A stretch of 64,000 nt of DNA from Devosia crocina (GCF_900116545.1 NZ_FPCK01000001.1:1364001-1428000); one strand, 5' to 3'. Numbered from the stretch's first letter, positions 33,001-42,294 are shown. Numbers and translations: made by a program. The notes: a model not told the origin generated them from the letters alone.

Positions 33001-34623
33001 ATGCGCGCGCCGATCGGGTTTCGAATCTCCAACCGCAGGAAATCGCTCAAGATTTCTCAGGCGGCGCTGGCGCGCGTGATCGGCATTTCACCGAGCTACC
33101 TGAACCTTATCGAGAACAACAAGCGCGATATCGGCGGGACGCTGCTGCAGCGGGTAGCGCAGCATCTGCAGATCGAAATGGCGGACCTGACGGGCGATGC
33201 AGAACAGAAATTGCTGCAGGATCTCGAAGAAGCCTATGCCGATCCGATCATCGAATCGCTTGATTTCCAGCCCGATGAGCGGCGCTCGCTGGTGGCGCAG
33301 TATCCGGCCAGTGCGCATGCCATCGCCCGGCTGCACCGGGCCTATTCAGGTGCGGTCGCGAGCGCCGATGCCTATGCCGACCGGCTGCGGTCCGATCCGC
33401 TCTTGAGCCAATTGCTGCATCAGATCCTGTCGGGGATCACGGCGGTACGGTCAAGCGCGGAAATCCTCGAAGACGTGGCCGATCTCGACGAAGGTGAGCG
33501 CCAGCGATTTCTCGCGGCTATCGGACGCGAGTCGAAGGCTCTAGGCGATGTGGCGCGGAGCCTCATCGGTCAGTTCGAGGTCAGCAGCCGAGTGGCGGGG
33601 AAAGCCTCGGCGCTGCGTGAGATCGATGACCTGATCATCGAGCAGCACAATTACTTCCCGCAGCTCGAAACGGTGGCGAAGGAGCTGCGGCGGGAACTGG
33701 ACGCGCAGGGTCGGTTCGGTCCAGCGCTGTTGATCGAAACGCTTGAAAGCCGGTTCGGGGTCATGACGCGTATCGGCGGCTCCCCCGGGGTAGACGAGTT
33801 TCCGGGGCAGTATCGATACGATGCGGAAACGCGCACGATATGGTTTCAAGGGGCGACGACATTAGCGACGCGGCAATTTCAGCTGGCGCGGCTTCTCGGG
33901 GAACTGGCGGCGAACGACGTGTTGCGCCTGACGCTCGATGCTGCGGCTTTGACGAACGAGACGACGCGGCGACTCGCGGCGCGGGCGCTCGGCTCGTATC
34001 TGGCGGGCGCCATCGTGTTTCCCTATTCGCCATTTCTTGCCGCGGCAGAGACCTGCCGGTACGACATCGATCAGCTCCGGCAGAGTTTCAACGGCAGTTT
34101 CGAGCAGGTGGCGCACAGGCTCGTTTCGCTCAGGCGGCCGGGAGAGGACGGCATTCCTTTCGGCTTTCTCCGTTCCGATCCCGCGGGGCGGCTGACCAAG
34201 CATTTTCCCTTGCCGGGGCTTTTGCTGCCCAATTCGGGTCACGCCTGCCCGCTCTGGGCGATCTATGGCGCGTTTCGGCAACCCGACAGCCTTGTGCGGC
34301 AGACGGTGCGGTTTTCGGATGGATCGCGCTACCTGTTTCTCGCACGGTCGCTGCAAAGACGTGCCGGCGCTTTTCGTGAGCCCCCGACTTACATCTCGAT
34401 CATGCTGGCCTGCGATATCCTGCATGCGGACCAGACGGTTTATGCCACAGGGCTCGACCTCGAAGATGCCGAAGGCGACGTGCCTGTGGGGCCGACCTGC
34501 AGATTGTGCACGCGGCGGGCCTGTCCTTCGCGCCAGGAGGAGATGCTCGCGCCGGGCGGTCCGCAGACTGCAACGCGACTGCCTCTGGTGCCGAGCGAAT
34601 TCGGCCTTGGCGATCGACGCTGA
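33001..34623 (+). CDS. ScfR/RamB-family short-chain fatty acyl regulator with DHp-like segment
   Basis: This is a cytoplasmic transcription factor of 540 residues. Residues 8-62 are an XRE-type helix-turn-helix (KISQAALARVIGISPSYLNLIENNKRDIGG). The C-terminal half carries the DUF2083/short-chain acyl-CoA-type domain, with PLPGLLLPNSGHACPLWAIYGAF and a Cys-rich end (CRLCTRRACPSRQ). Unusually, residues 136-190 read like a histidine-kinase DHp hairpin: LLHQILSGITAV (His140) aligns with HELRTPLTAI, followed by FLAAIGRESKALGDVARSL. It is followed by receiver and kinase genes. It likely senses acyl-CoA status and autoregulates through the upstream sites; the ligand is not shown by sequence. Confidence 0.8.
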   Translation: MRAPIGFRISNRRKSLKISQAALARVIGISPSYLNLIENNKRDIGGTLLQRVAQHLQIEMADLTGDAEQKLLQDLEEAYADPIIESLDFQPDERRSLVAQYPASAHAIARLHRAYSGAVASADAYADRLRSDPLLSQLLHQILSGITAVRSSAEILEDVADLDEGERQRFLAAIGRESKALGDVARSLIGQFEVSSRVAGKASALREIDDLIIEQHNYFPQLETVAKELRRELDAQGRFGPALLIETLESRFGVMTRIGGSPGVDEFPGQYRYDAETRTIWFQGATTLATRQFQLARLLGELAANDVLRLTLDAAALTNETTRRLAARALGSYLAGAIVFPYSPFLAAAETCRYDIDQLRQSFNGSFEQVAHRLVSLRRPGEDGIPFGFLRSDPAGRLTKHFPLPGLLLPNSGHACPLWAIYGAFRQPDSLVRQTVRFSDGSRYLFLARSLQRRAGAFREPPTYISIMLACDILHADQTVYATGLDLEDAEGDVPVGPTCRLCTRRACPSRQEEMLAPGGPQTATRLPLVPSEFGLGDRR

Positions 34624-34674
34624 TTGCGCTCTACTGCGTCGGCTCGCGGAGGGGAGACCGCGAGCCTGGGGGGA

Positions 34675-35061
34675 GTGTTGGCTATAGATATCCTGATTGC
34701 AGAGGATGAGCCGTCGATCCTTGAATCACTCGATTTCATCCTGCGCCGCGCGGGCTGGAGCATCGGGTCGGTGACGGATGGCGAGGCGGCGCTTGAAAGC
34801 GTGCGGCGGCTGAAACCGCGAATGCTGGTGCTTGACGTGATGCTGCCCAAACGCAGCGGTTTCGACGTGCTCAAGCACTTGCGGGCAGAACAGGAAACAA
34901 AGCAATTACCGGTCCTGATCCTGACCGCCAAGGGGCAGCAGCAGGATCGCCGGATCGCCGAGGAACTGGGCGCCAATTGCTTTGTGACCAAGCCTTATTC
35001 CAATGCCGAAGTGGTGTGCGCGGTGCGCCAGTTGCTGGGCGAAAATGCAGGACCGGCGTAA
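34675..35061 (+). CDS. Single-domain response regulator (CheY-like)
   Basis: This is a stand-alone receiver of about 128 residues with the usual acidic pocket (ILIAEDEP), the phosphate-accepting Asp in LVLDVMLPKRSG, the Thr in LILTAKG and the Lys in CFVTKPYSNAEVV. There is no output domain. The start is uncertain: GTG 34675 and TTG 34678 are in frame, close behind GGGGGGAG. It overlaps the next small gene and sits between the ScfR-like gene and a symporter-kinase, its likely phosphodonor. Confidence 0.85.
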   Translation: MLAIDILIAEDEPSILESLDFILRRAGWSIGSVTDGEAALESVRRLKPRMLVLDVMLPKRSGFDVLKHLRAEQETKQLPVLILTAKGQQQDRRIAEELGANCFVTKPYSNAEVVCAVRQLLGENAGPA

Positions 35062-35278
35062 GCTTGTCGGTGGCATGTTCGTGCTCACCGTGGGTGGGCT
35101 GCTCATGCTGCTGCCTCCGCTGGTTCATCTGTTCAATCACGATGCCGATGTCTTTGGCGTGCCGCAGATCGTGTTCTACCTCTTCGGTGTCTGGCTGCTG
35201 CTGATCGTTGGCACAGCTGTGCTGACGCGCCGTCTGGGCAAGGACACGTCAGCTGAAAACGGTTCAGTTGAAAGCTAG
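35045..35278 (+). CDS. Small two-span membrane protein linked to sensor kinase
   Basis: This 77-residue protein starts inside the receiver gene's 3' end (ATG 35045). Two hydrophobic helices (about residues 9-25 and 38-60) surround a short NHDADVFGVP loop, and the tail is charged. Its position directly before a symporter-type kinase resembles small subunits that precede sodium:solute symporters (DUF485/DUF4212-like arrangement). It may therefore assist that membrane domain. The family match is not certain. Confidence 0.6.
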   Translation: MQDRRKLVGGMFVLTVGGLLMLLPPLVHLFNHDADVFGVPQIVFYLFGVWLLLIVGTAVLTRRLGKDTSAENGSVES

Positions 35279-35341
35279 GCGATGCAGCAGATCGCCTCAC
35301 AATCGCCGGTAAATCCAGACACCCGAAAGGGTGCGGCCTAG

Positions 35342-38047
35342 ATGCTGTCGGCAGATTTCGTAATTGCAACGGCTGTCGCCTATGTCGGGCTGCTGTTTGT
35401 ACTGGCCTATGTCGGGGATCGGCGGGCCAAGGCGAACAAGCGCTCCTGGCTCAACTCCGCGAGCGTCTACACGCTCTCGATTTCGGTCTATTGCACAAGC
35501 TGGACCTTTTACGGCGCTGTGGGAAATGCCGCACGTAGCGGCCTGGAATTCCTCACAATTTATCTTGGACCGACTGTGGTTTTCGTCGGCTGGTATTTCC
35601 TGTTGCGACGGCTGGTCAGGATCAGTCACATCCATCGTATTACCTCAGTCGCGGATCTGCTGTCGTCGCGCTTCGGCAAATCGAGCCGGCTGGGGGTGCT
35701 GGTGACCTGCATCGCCGTTATCGGCATCGCGCCCTATATCGCGCTCCAGCTCAAGGCTGTGACGTCATCGATCCAGGCGGTCGCCGGATCGTCGGAGTTC
35801 GGGCAGGGCAGCTTGCGGGGGATCGACGATGTGGGGCTGGCGCTGGGCGTGGCGGCAGGCATGGCGCTCTTCACCATCCTTTTCGGGACGCGGCATGTCG
35901 ATGCCAAGGAGCAGCATCACGGGGTCGTGGCCGCCATCGCCTTCGAGGCCATGGTCAAACTTGCAGCGCTGGTGGCCGTGGGTGTGTTCGTCCTCTTCAT
36001 CGGTGGCGGTTTTGAAGGCATCTTCTCGCAAGCAGCGGCCAAGGGCGTGGTGGTCGATACATCGGCAAGCTTTGACAGCCGCTGGGTGACGACGATGGTG
36101 CTCTCGATCGCAGCGATCGTTTGCCTGCCGCGCCAGTTTCAGGTGACGGTGGTCGAGAACTCGGACGAGAACCACTTGCGCGTCGCGGGCTGGGCGTTCC
36201 CCGCCTACATGCTGCTGATGAGCATCTTTATCCTGCCCATTGCCGTTTATGGGCTGACCGTCATGCCCGCGGACTCCAATCCCGACATGTTCGCGCTGAC
36301 GCTGCCACTTGCAGCGGGGCAAAACGGGCTGGCGCTCTTTGCCTTCATCGGCGGATTTTCGTCGGCGACCTCGATGATCATTCTCGAATCCATCGCGCTT
36401 TCGATCATGGTGTCGAACCACATCATCATGCCGCTGGTGCTGCGGTTTTCGCCAGCGCCGCAATTTGGCGACGGCAAGGGGGTAAGCCGGCAGCTGCTGG
36501 TGGCGCGGCGGTTTTCGATCATGCTGATCCTGTCGCTGGGTTTCTTCTACTTTTTCTTTACCCGAGATTCCGATGCCCTGGCGCCGATCGGGCTGATCTC
36601 GTTCACCGCTATCGCCCAGTTCTTTCCAGCGCTACTAGCGGCAATCTTCTGGCGCGACGCTTCGCTCAAGGCGGTGTCCGCAGCCATTTTCGTGGGGTTC
36701 GTGATCTGGGCCTGGTGCTGTTTCCTGCCTTCCTTCGAATCGGTCTCACCATCGGTATCCCAGCTTTTGGCGGAGGGGCCTTGGGGGATCGGCTGGTTGC
36801 GGCCCGAGGCGATGTTCGGTCTCGATGGATGGGACCCGCTGGCCCATGCAGCGTTCTGGAGCCTTTCGGCCAATGTGGCGATCCTGACCCTGGGATCGCT
36901 GGTGACGACGACCTCCGTGCTCGAGCGCATCCAGGCAACCGCCTTTGTCGATGTGTTCCGGCGTCGGCATATGCCGCAGGTGACGCTGGGCCCCGGTTCG
37001 GCAACGGCCAATGATCTCTATTTCGTGGCGGAGCGCGTTTTGGGGGAGAAGCGGGCAGCGTCCTTGTTCGAGGCTGCGGCACGGGATCGGGGTGTCGAGC
37101 CCGTACATTTCGAGCCGACGCCCGAGTTCGTCGGCCGGCTCGAACGCGAGCTTGCCGGCTCCATCGGGGCTGCATCGGCCCATGTCATGCTCTCCAAGGT
37201 CGTTGCGGGCAGCGACGTTTCCCTTGAAGAAATGATGCAGATGGCGGACGAGACTCAGCAGGTGATCGAATATTCGCAGGAGCTCGAGAAGACCTCGGCG
37301 GAGTTGCGGCTGACGGCGCAAAAGCTCGAGGACGCAAATGCGCAGCTGCGGCAGCTCGACAGCCAGAAGGACGAGTTTCTGAGCCAGGTGAGCCATGAAG
37401 TGCGCACGCCGATGACCTCCATCCGTTCTTTTTCCGAAATTCTGCTCGACCCGCGCGATCTCGACGACCATCAAAGGCAGCGCTTTGTTTCCACCATCCA
37501 TCAGGAAAGTTTGCGGCTCACGAAGCTGCTCGACGAGATCCTGGATCTTTCGGCGCTGGAGCGGGGGGAGCGGTCCTGGGAAAACCAGCCAGTCGATGCC
37601 GACGAGGCGCTCGACCGGGCCCTGCTGGTCTGCGACGCCTTGCTGCGCCAGCGCGGCATGCGGGTGGAGCATGGGGAACGTTCGGGCCGAACGCTGGTGC
37701 AGGGCGATGCCGACAGACTCTGCCAGGTGTTCATCAATCTGATTTCCAATGCCGTGCGCTACAATGACAGCGCGGCGCCCGTGGTGCGCATATCTTCGAC
37801 GATCCGATCTGGGGCGTTCGTGGCAGAGGTGGCAGACAACGGGCCGGGCATCGCCAAGACCGATCGAAAACTGATCTTCGAGAAGTTCGCGCGCGGGAAG
37901 CGCGGCTCGGCGGACCAGACTGGGGCTGGACTTGGCCTCGCCATCAGCCGGCAGATCGTGACACGGATGGACGGCTCGCTGGAGCTTGTATCAGGGCCGT
38001 TGCCTGGCGCATGCTTCCGCCTGCGGCTGCCGGTCAACCGGGCTTAG
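35342..38047 (+). CDS. Sodium:solute-symporter-fused histidine kinase (CbrA-like architecture)
   Basis: This 901-residue sensor has about 12-13 membrane helices over residues 1-500 with SSS-family features (VYTLSISVYCTSWTFYGAVG and ITSVADLLSSRFGKS). A linker helix follows, then the kinase core. The DHp motif is SQVSHEVRTPMTSIRSFSEIL (phosphorylated His near residue 683). The ATPase blocks are NLISNAVRYND, VADNGPGI, FEKFARG and GAGLGLAISRQI. Such kinases couple nutrient transport or sensing to phosphorylation, and in other bacteria CbrA/CrbS types control carbon or acetate use. The adjacent ScfR-like and receiver genes suggest one carbon-signalling module. Confidence 0.88.
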   Translation: MLSADFVIATAVAYVGLLFVLAYVGDRRAKANKRSWLNSASVYTLSISVYCTSWTFYGAVGNAARSGLEFLTIYLGPTVVFVGWYFLLRRLVRISHIHRITSVADLLSSRFGKSSRLGVLVTCIAVIGIAPYIALQLKAVTSSIQAVAGSSEFGQGSLRGIDDVGLALGVAAGMALFTILFGTRHVDAKEQHHGVVAAIAFEAMVKLAALVAVGVFVLFIGGGFEGIFSQAAAKGVVVDTSASFDSRWVTTMVLSIAAIVCLPRQFQVTVVENSDENHLRVAGWAFPAYMLLMSIFILPIAVYGLTVMPADSNPDMFALTLPLAAGQNGLALFAFIGGFSSATSMIILESIALSIMVSNHIIMPLVLRFSPAPQFGDGKGVSRQLLVARRFSIMLILSLGFFYFFFTRDSDALAPIGLISFTAIAQFFPALLAAIFWRDASLKAVSAAIFVGFVIWAWCCFLPSFESVSPSVSQLLAEGPWGIGWLRPEAMFGLDGWDPLAHAAFWSLSANVAILTLGSLVTTTSVLERIQATAFVDVFRRRHMPQVTLGPGSATANDLYFVAERVLGEKRAASLFEAAARDRGVEPVHFEPTPEFVGRLERELAGSIGAASAHVMLSKVVAGSDVSLEEMMQMADETQQVIEYSQELEKTSAELRLTAQKLEDANAQLRQLDSQKDEFLSQVSHEVRTPMTSIRSFSEILLDPRDLDDHQRQRFVSTIHQESLRLTKLLDEILDLSALERGERSWENQPVDADEALDRALLVCDALLRQRGMRVEHGERSGRTLVQGDADRLCQVFINLISNAVRYNDSAAPVVRISSTIRSGAFVAEVADNGPGIAKTDRKLIFEKFARGKRGSADQTGAGLGLAISRQIVTRMDGSLELVSGPLPGACFRLRLPVNRA

Positions 38048-38856
38048 CGTCCCTCGTCGGGAATGTTGAGGATATGGCCGCAGGCTTTGCAGTGCACGGC
38101 GTCAGGATCGTGTTTGGTCAAGCCGCATTGCGGGCACGGGAAGTGCACCTTGGCGGGGCGGAAAATCAGCTGGGCCAAGCGCACGAAAAGCGAGATGCCG
38201 ATGATCATGATGACTATGGCCGTCAGCTTGCCGAAGGTGCCGGGCAGGACGATGTCGCCAAACCCCGTGGTCGTCATGGCCGTGACGGTGAAATAGAGCG
38301 CGTCGACATAGCCTACGATGCCTGAATCCTGGTTGACGAAGGCGGTATACACAAATCCAGTGACGACGAAGATGAAGACGAGCAGATTGATGACTGCCTG
38401 GATCGTCTCCTGATAGGCGCCGAGCTTGCGCTTGTGCAACGGCCGCCACACGATGCTGGACTGGCTGATGGTCCAGAGGCGCAGGATGCGCAGAAAGCCC
38501 AGATTGTAGAAGACGGTCGGAGCCAGCAGAGTTGCGAGGATGAAGATGTCGACAATGACGGGCAATTGCCGCAGCCAGCGGGGAATGTCGGTCGAAGCAA
38601 GAGCGCGCGCGCCAAGTTCGATGAACAAGAGAGCGGCTACCGAGTAGTCGATCCACAAAAAGGCTTCCTGGCCGCGCAGCACGGGGGCTGCGACGAAGAA
38701 CGCGATGATGGCGAGATCGACAAGAAGGACGGTCGCCTGGAATCGCAGGGCGGCGGGGGCCTGGCTGTGATAAAGGATGCGGAGCCTGCGGCGCAGGCGT
38801 TTGAACCAGCCCAGCTTCGAGCGATCCAGCTCTGCTTCTATCTTTACGTGGGACAG
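38044..38856 (-). CDS. Voltage-gated-type potassium channel with zinc-ribbon tail; non-standard start
   Basis: The six-helix VIC channel core is clear: S4-like NLGFLRILRLW, pore helix and filter TVTAMTTTGFGDIVLPG, then S6 (AIVIMIIGISLFVRL). A C-terminal zinc ribbon follows (CPQCGLTKHDPDAVHCKAC). The first membrane helix (FQATVLLVDLAIIAFFVAAPVL) and a basic N-terminus lie upstream of the first usual start (GTG 38682). In the 86 codons back to a TAA at 38,935 there is no ATG, GTG or TTG. I propose CTG 38856, which has AAAGAGG 6 bases upstream, as the start. An ATT start or a sequence error are the alternatives. The last 4 bases overlap the kinase gene convergently. Confidence 0.75.
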   Translation of the reverse strand: MSHVKIEAELDRSKLGWFKRLRRRLRILYHSQAPAALRFQATVLLVDLAIIAFFVAAPVLRGQEAFLWIDYSVAALLFIELGARALASTDIPRWLRQLPVIVDIFILATLLAPTVFYNLGFLRILRLWTISQSSIVWRPLHKRKLGAYQETIQAVINLLVFIFVVTGFVYTAFVNQDSGIVGYVDALYFTVTAMTTTGFGDIVLPGTFGKLTAIVIMIIGISLFVRLAQLIFRPAKVHFPCPQCGLTKHDPDAVHCKACGHILNIPDEGR

Positions 38857-39089
38857 TTCACGCCTCTTTGGGCTGGGTCGACCGGGAATGACTCGCCCGG
38901 CGGTGTCGGCCGAACGAGCGTGAGCGCTGCCTTTTTAGCCCGCGGCTCCCGGCAAGGACAACAGCCCTTGAGCGCCACCTGGAAAGCTCAAGCGATAATG
39001 CGGGGCGGGCCAAGATGTTGCTCGTCTTTGCCTGACGCGCTATGAGCAGCGCCACAAAAAGCTGGGCTTGCACCGGCGGAAGGAAGTTC

Positions 39090-39833
39090 ATGAAGCTGGC
39101 ATTCGTCATCCCCGCCTACAATGAAGAGGCGCTGATCGGGAAGTGTCTGGAATCGGTGATGGCGGAAATCGCGCGCTCGGGCGTGCCGGCCGACGTGATC
39201 GTGGTGAACAATGCTTCGACCGACCGCACCGGGGAAATCGCTCGCTCCTTTGCCGGGGTGCGCGTGGTGGACGAACCCAAGAAGGGGCTCGTCAACGCCC
39301 GCGATGCCGGTTTTGCCGCCAGCGAGGGCTATGACCTGATCGCCAATATCGACAGCGACACAATGGTGCCCGAGGGCTGGCTGACGACGGTGATGCGCGA
39401 GTTCGATGCCGATCGCAAGCTCGTCTGCCTTAGCGGCCCCTATATCTACTACGACATGGCGCCGCATAATCGCTTCTTGATCAGCTTGTTTTATGGGCTA
39501 ACCTACCTGATCTATGTGGTCAATCGCTTCATCCTCCGGGTTGGCTCGGTGGTGCAGGGCGGCAATTTCGTGTTCAAGCGGCAGGCCTGGGTCGATGTGG
39601 GCGGGTATGACCGTAGCATCGAATTTTTCGGTGAGGACACCGATGTCGCCGTGCGCCTGTCGCGGGTGGGCGGGGTTAAGTGGACCTATGCGCTCAAGAT
39701 GAAGACCTCCGGCCGGCGGTTGGAAAAGGAAGGCGTGTTCCGCACAGCGGCGACCTACACGCTCAACTTCTTCTGGGTGACCTTCCGCGGTAAGCCGGCG
39801 ACCATGGACTACAAGGACGTCCGCAAGGATTGA
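39090..39833 (+). CDS. Family 2 glycosyltransferase
   Basis: This 247-residue enzyme starts at ATG 39090 behind GGAAGGAAG. The GT-A core is visible: FVIPAYNEEALIGKCLESV, VVNNASTDRTGEIA, KKGLVNARDAGF and the metal-binding IDSDTMVP motif, followed later by GGNFVFKRQAWVDVGGYD and GEDTDVAVRL. A hydrophobic stretch (FLISLFYGLTYLIYVVNRFIL) suggests a membrane-attached enzyme that passes a sugar to a lipid acceptor. It stands alone, and donor and acceptor are unknown. Confidence 0.85.
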   Translation: MKLAFVIPAYNEEALIGKCLESVMAEIARSGVPADVIVVNNASTDRTGEIARSFAGVRVVDEPKKGLVNARDAGFAASEGYDLIANIDSDTMVPEGWLTTVMREFDADRKLVCLSGPYIYYDMAPHNRFLISLFYGLTYLIYVVNRFILRVGSVVQGGNFVFKRQAWVDVGGYDRSIEFFGEDTDVAVRLSRVGGVKWTYALKMKTSGRRLEKEGVFRTAATYTLNFFWVTFRGKPATMDYKDVRKD

Positions 39834-39912
39834 TCGGGCAGGCGACTTGCTCGCTCCACTTTTTCGAGAATCGCTCCTAGAGTGAAGTCTTGGCTGCATT
39901 GGGTGGCCGGAC

Positions 39913-41391
39913 ATGCAATGGATGTCGATTGCTTCGCAATTTCCCGTTGTCGCACAGCCGCAGGCTACTTCGGCGCTGCGCACGCTCGCTCTCGTGCCGG
40001 GACAGCAGCTTGAAGCGAAGGTGCTCGGTCCGGGGCTAGACGGCGCAACCATGGTGCAGGTGGGGCGGCATACACTGTCGCTGAACCTGCCAGACCGGCT
40101 TGCGGGCGTGACAAGCCTGACATTGGCGGTGCAGAACGCCGACGGGCAATTGCGGCTGGCGTTGGTGCCTCCGGCGCAGGGGGTAGCGCAAGGCGCTCCT
40201 GCGACATCCGTCGAAATCTCGCGACAGCCTCCAATGGCGGCTCCGCTGACTTATGGGCCAGCCGCTGCGCCCGTGGCGGGTGCACCTGTTGCTGGCGCCG
40301 CGACGGCGCCAGGTACAGCCGTGCCAGGGACGGTGGGGACGCCCCAGCAGGCGATTGCGCCCGTCGGGCCGGCACCATCCGCAACGGCGGGGCAGACCAT
40401 GCAGAAAGCGGTGCCGAACCCCTATGGCATGCCAGTGAGCGGCATCGGCAATAGTACGGTGACGCAAGGGGGCGGACCAGCGGTGTCGCCGTCGCAGGTT
40501 GCCTTGGCACAAATGGTGCAGCGCGCGCTGCCTGCCCAAGCTAGCCTGGGCGCAATAACGGGCGTGCTCAGCGCAACGATCAGCCAGCTTGCGGTGCCAG
40601 AACCGGTGCTCAAGGCGGCGCGGCAGATCCTCGATAACCAGCTTGTAGCGCGGGATGGCAAGATCGAGGGAGCGGCGCTGAAGGGAGCGATCGGCAGATC
40701 CGGCATTTTCCAGGAGGCGATGATCGCAAAGGGGATGGCCGGGGAGGCGGCATTGGATACCAAGTCCGGCCTCCTTGCGCTGCGTCAAAGCCTTGGGCAG
40801 TGGCTCGGCAATCAGGCGGCCATTGCGCAGATTTCGCAATTGCCGCCGCCGATGCGGCACGTCCATCCGCGTGCGCGGCAACCGGAGCTGCTGCTTCCCC
40901 TGTTGCCGACCGATCCTGAAGATATGGGAAGGCTGCTGCTCGAGCGCACGGAAGGGGCACTCTCCCGGCTCCGGCTGCATCAAAACGCTTCGCTGCATGA
41001 CGGGAGCCGGACAGCGGACAGCCAGTGGAGCCTCGACCTGCCGGTTGTTTACGCTGGTCAGCAAGCGATCGTGCACTTGCAGATCCACAGGGACCCGCAG
41101 AGCGAAGAGGCGCGGCCGGAGGATAGGGGCTGGCAGGTGCGATTTGCCGTCAACCTGGCGTCTCTGGGTGAGGTGGGTGCACAGATCTCGCTGCGCGGCC
41201 TGCAGACCGGCATCATGCTCTGGGCAGATCGGGAGGATACGGCAGCGCAGTTTTCCGCAGGGATCAGCGAGCTGAAACAGGCGCTTGAAGAAGCCGGGCT
41301 CAATCTGGGCGCCCTTGTTGTCCGAAACGGAGGACCGAGCGAAATGCAGGCGCCAGCCAGTTCGGGCCAGTTTCTGGATGAGATCCGATGA
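39913..41391 (+). CDS. FliK-like flagellar hook-length control family protein
   Basis: The 492-residue protein has a long Pro/Ala/Gln/Gly-rich disordered middle (about residues 80-190). Its C-terminal domain (about residues 350-470) matches FliK-C: WSLDLPVVYAGQQAIVHLQI, WQVRFAVNLASLGEVGAQISLRG and GISELKQALEEAGLNLGALVV. FliK-like proteins measure hook or needle length and switch export specificity. No other flagellar structural gene is near. Its 3' end overlaps a FlhB-C-like gene, an arrangement known in other bacteria (for example ylqG-ylqH of Bacillus), so the pair probably modulates type III export. Confidence 0.75.
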   Translation: MQWMSIASQFPVVAQPQATSALRTLALVPGQQLEAKVLGPGLDGATMVQVGRHTLSLNLPDRLAGVTSLTLAVQNADGQLRLALVPPAQGVAQGAPATSVEISRQPPMAAPLTYGPAAAPVAGAPVAGAATAPGTAVPGTVGTPQQAIAPVGPAPSATAGQTMQKAVPNPYGMPVSGIGNSTVTQGGGPAVSPSQVALAQMVQRALPAQASLGAITGVLSATISQLAVPEPVLKAARQILDNQLVARDGKIEGAALKGAIGRSGIFQEAMIAKGMAGEAALDTKSGLLALRQSLGQWLGNQAAIAQISQLPPPMRHVHPRARQPELLLPLLPTDPEDMGRLLLERTEGALSRLRLHQNASLHDGSRTADSQWSLDLPVVYAGQQAIVHLQIHRDPQSEEARPEDRGWQVRFAVNLASLGEVGAQISLRGLQTGIMLWADREDTAAQFSAGISELKQALEEAGLNLGALVVRNGGPSEMQAPASSGQFLDEIR

Positions 41392-41714
41392 GCGAAGATG
41401 GTGACCGCCGCCTTGCCGTGGCGCTGCAGTATGAGAAAGACAAGGACCAGGCACCCCGGGTGGTTGCCACGGGCAGGGGCGTGATTGCCGACAGGATCGT
41501 CGCGCTGGCCGAGGAGAACGGCATCGTCATCGAAGCCAATCCGGTGCTTGCCGAAGCGTTGAGCCATGTGGAACTCGACGAGACTATTCCCGTGGAACTC
41601 TATGAGGCCGTGGCTGCGGTGATCGGCTTTGTGCTGAAGCAAAATGCCCGTCACAACAGCAGTGAGTACCAAGAAAGCGGTCCGGGTGATGGGCCAGGGA
41701 TTGCAACAGCCTAG
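41388..41714 (+). CDS. FlhB/EscU C-terminal-domain-like protein
   Basis: This 108-residue protein corresponds only to the cytoplasmic domain of FlhB-type export-switch proteins: RLAVALQYEKDKDQAPRVVATGRG, then IADRIVALAEENGIVIEANPVLAEAL and IPVELYEAVAAVIGFVLKQN. The autocleavage NPTH motif lies before this region in real FlhB and is absent here. It overlaps the FliK-like gene by 4 bases, so the two act together. Stand-alone FlhB-C homologues (FlhX/YlqH) can substitute partly for FlhB-C in some bacteria. Confidence 0.82.
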   Translation: MSEDGDRRLAVALQYEKDKDQAPRVVATGRGVIADRIVALAEENGIVIEANPVLAEALSHVELDETIPVELYEAVAAVIGFVLKQNARHNSSEYQESGPGDGPGIATA

Positions 41715-41751
41715 CGGCCATCCCATGTGAGATGGAACAAGGGAGACCGGC

Positions 41752-42294
41752 ATGCTTAGACCCGAAGACGAGAGCGCCATTGAGGATCTTTTCGAGCGCC
41801 TGCGCAATGTCGAGGGCCATAGCGGGCCGCGCGATGCGGATGCCGAGCAGCTGATCCGCCAACGCCTGAGTGAAAATCCGGTTGCAGCCTACTACATGGC
41901 GCAAACGATCATCGTGCAGGAGGCGGCGCTGCGCGAGGCGCAGCAGCGGATAGAGGCACTGGAGGCGCAGGCAAGCGGCGGCGACCGGGGCTTTCTCGGC
42001 GGGATATTCGGAAATGATCGGCCCAGTGCCCCCCAGGCCTCTCGCCGCGGTCCATGGGGTTCGGCTCAGGACGAGGGGATCCGACGCCAGGCCGCGGGGG
42101 GAGGTTTTCTTGCAGGAGCGGCGCAGACGGCGCTCGGGGTAACGGGCGGGTTACTGCTTGGCAGCGCCATAGCCGGCATGTTTGCCGACGATGTGCGGGC
42201 CGAGGAAACGCCGCCCGATACCGCCGCCGATGACACCGCGATGGATGACGGCGGTGACGATTTCGGTGACTTCGACGTCGGCGGTGATTTCTAG
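41752..42294 (+). CDS. DUF2076 family protein
   Basis: This 180-residue protein starts behind AAGGGAG. The N-terminus (LRPEDESAIEDLFERLRNVE to NPVAAYYMAQTIIVQEAALREAQQRIEALE) is the DUF2076 signature. A Gly/Ala-rich hydrophobic stretch (GGGFLAGAAQTALGVTGGLLLGSAIAGMF) follows, and the tail is an Asp/Gly run. DUF2076 proteins are envelope-associated and uncharacterised. Its 3' end overlaps the convergent hydrolase gene by 4 bases. Confidence 0.82.
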   Translation: MLRPEDESAIEDLFERLRNVEGHSGPRDADAEQLIRQRLSENPVAAYYMAQTIIVQEAALREAQQRIEALEAQASGGDRGFLGGIFGNDRPSAPQASRRGPWGSAQDEGIRRQAAGGGFLAGAAQTALGVTGGLLLGSAIAGMFADDVRAEETPPDTAADDTAMDDGGDDFGDFDVGGDF

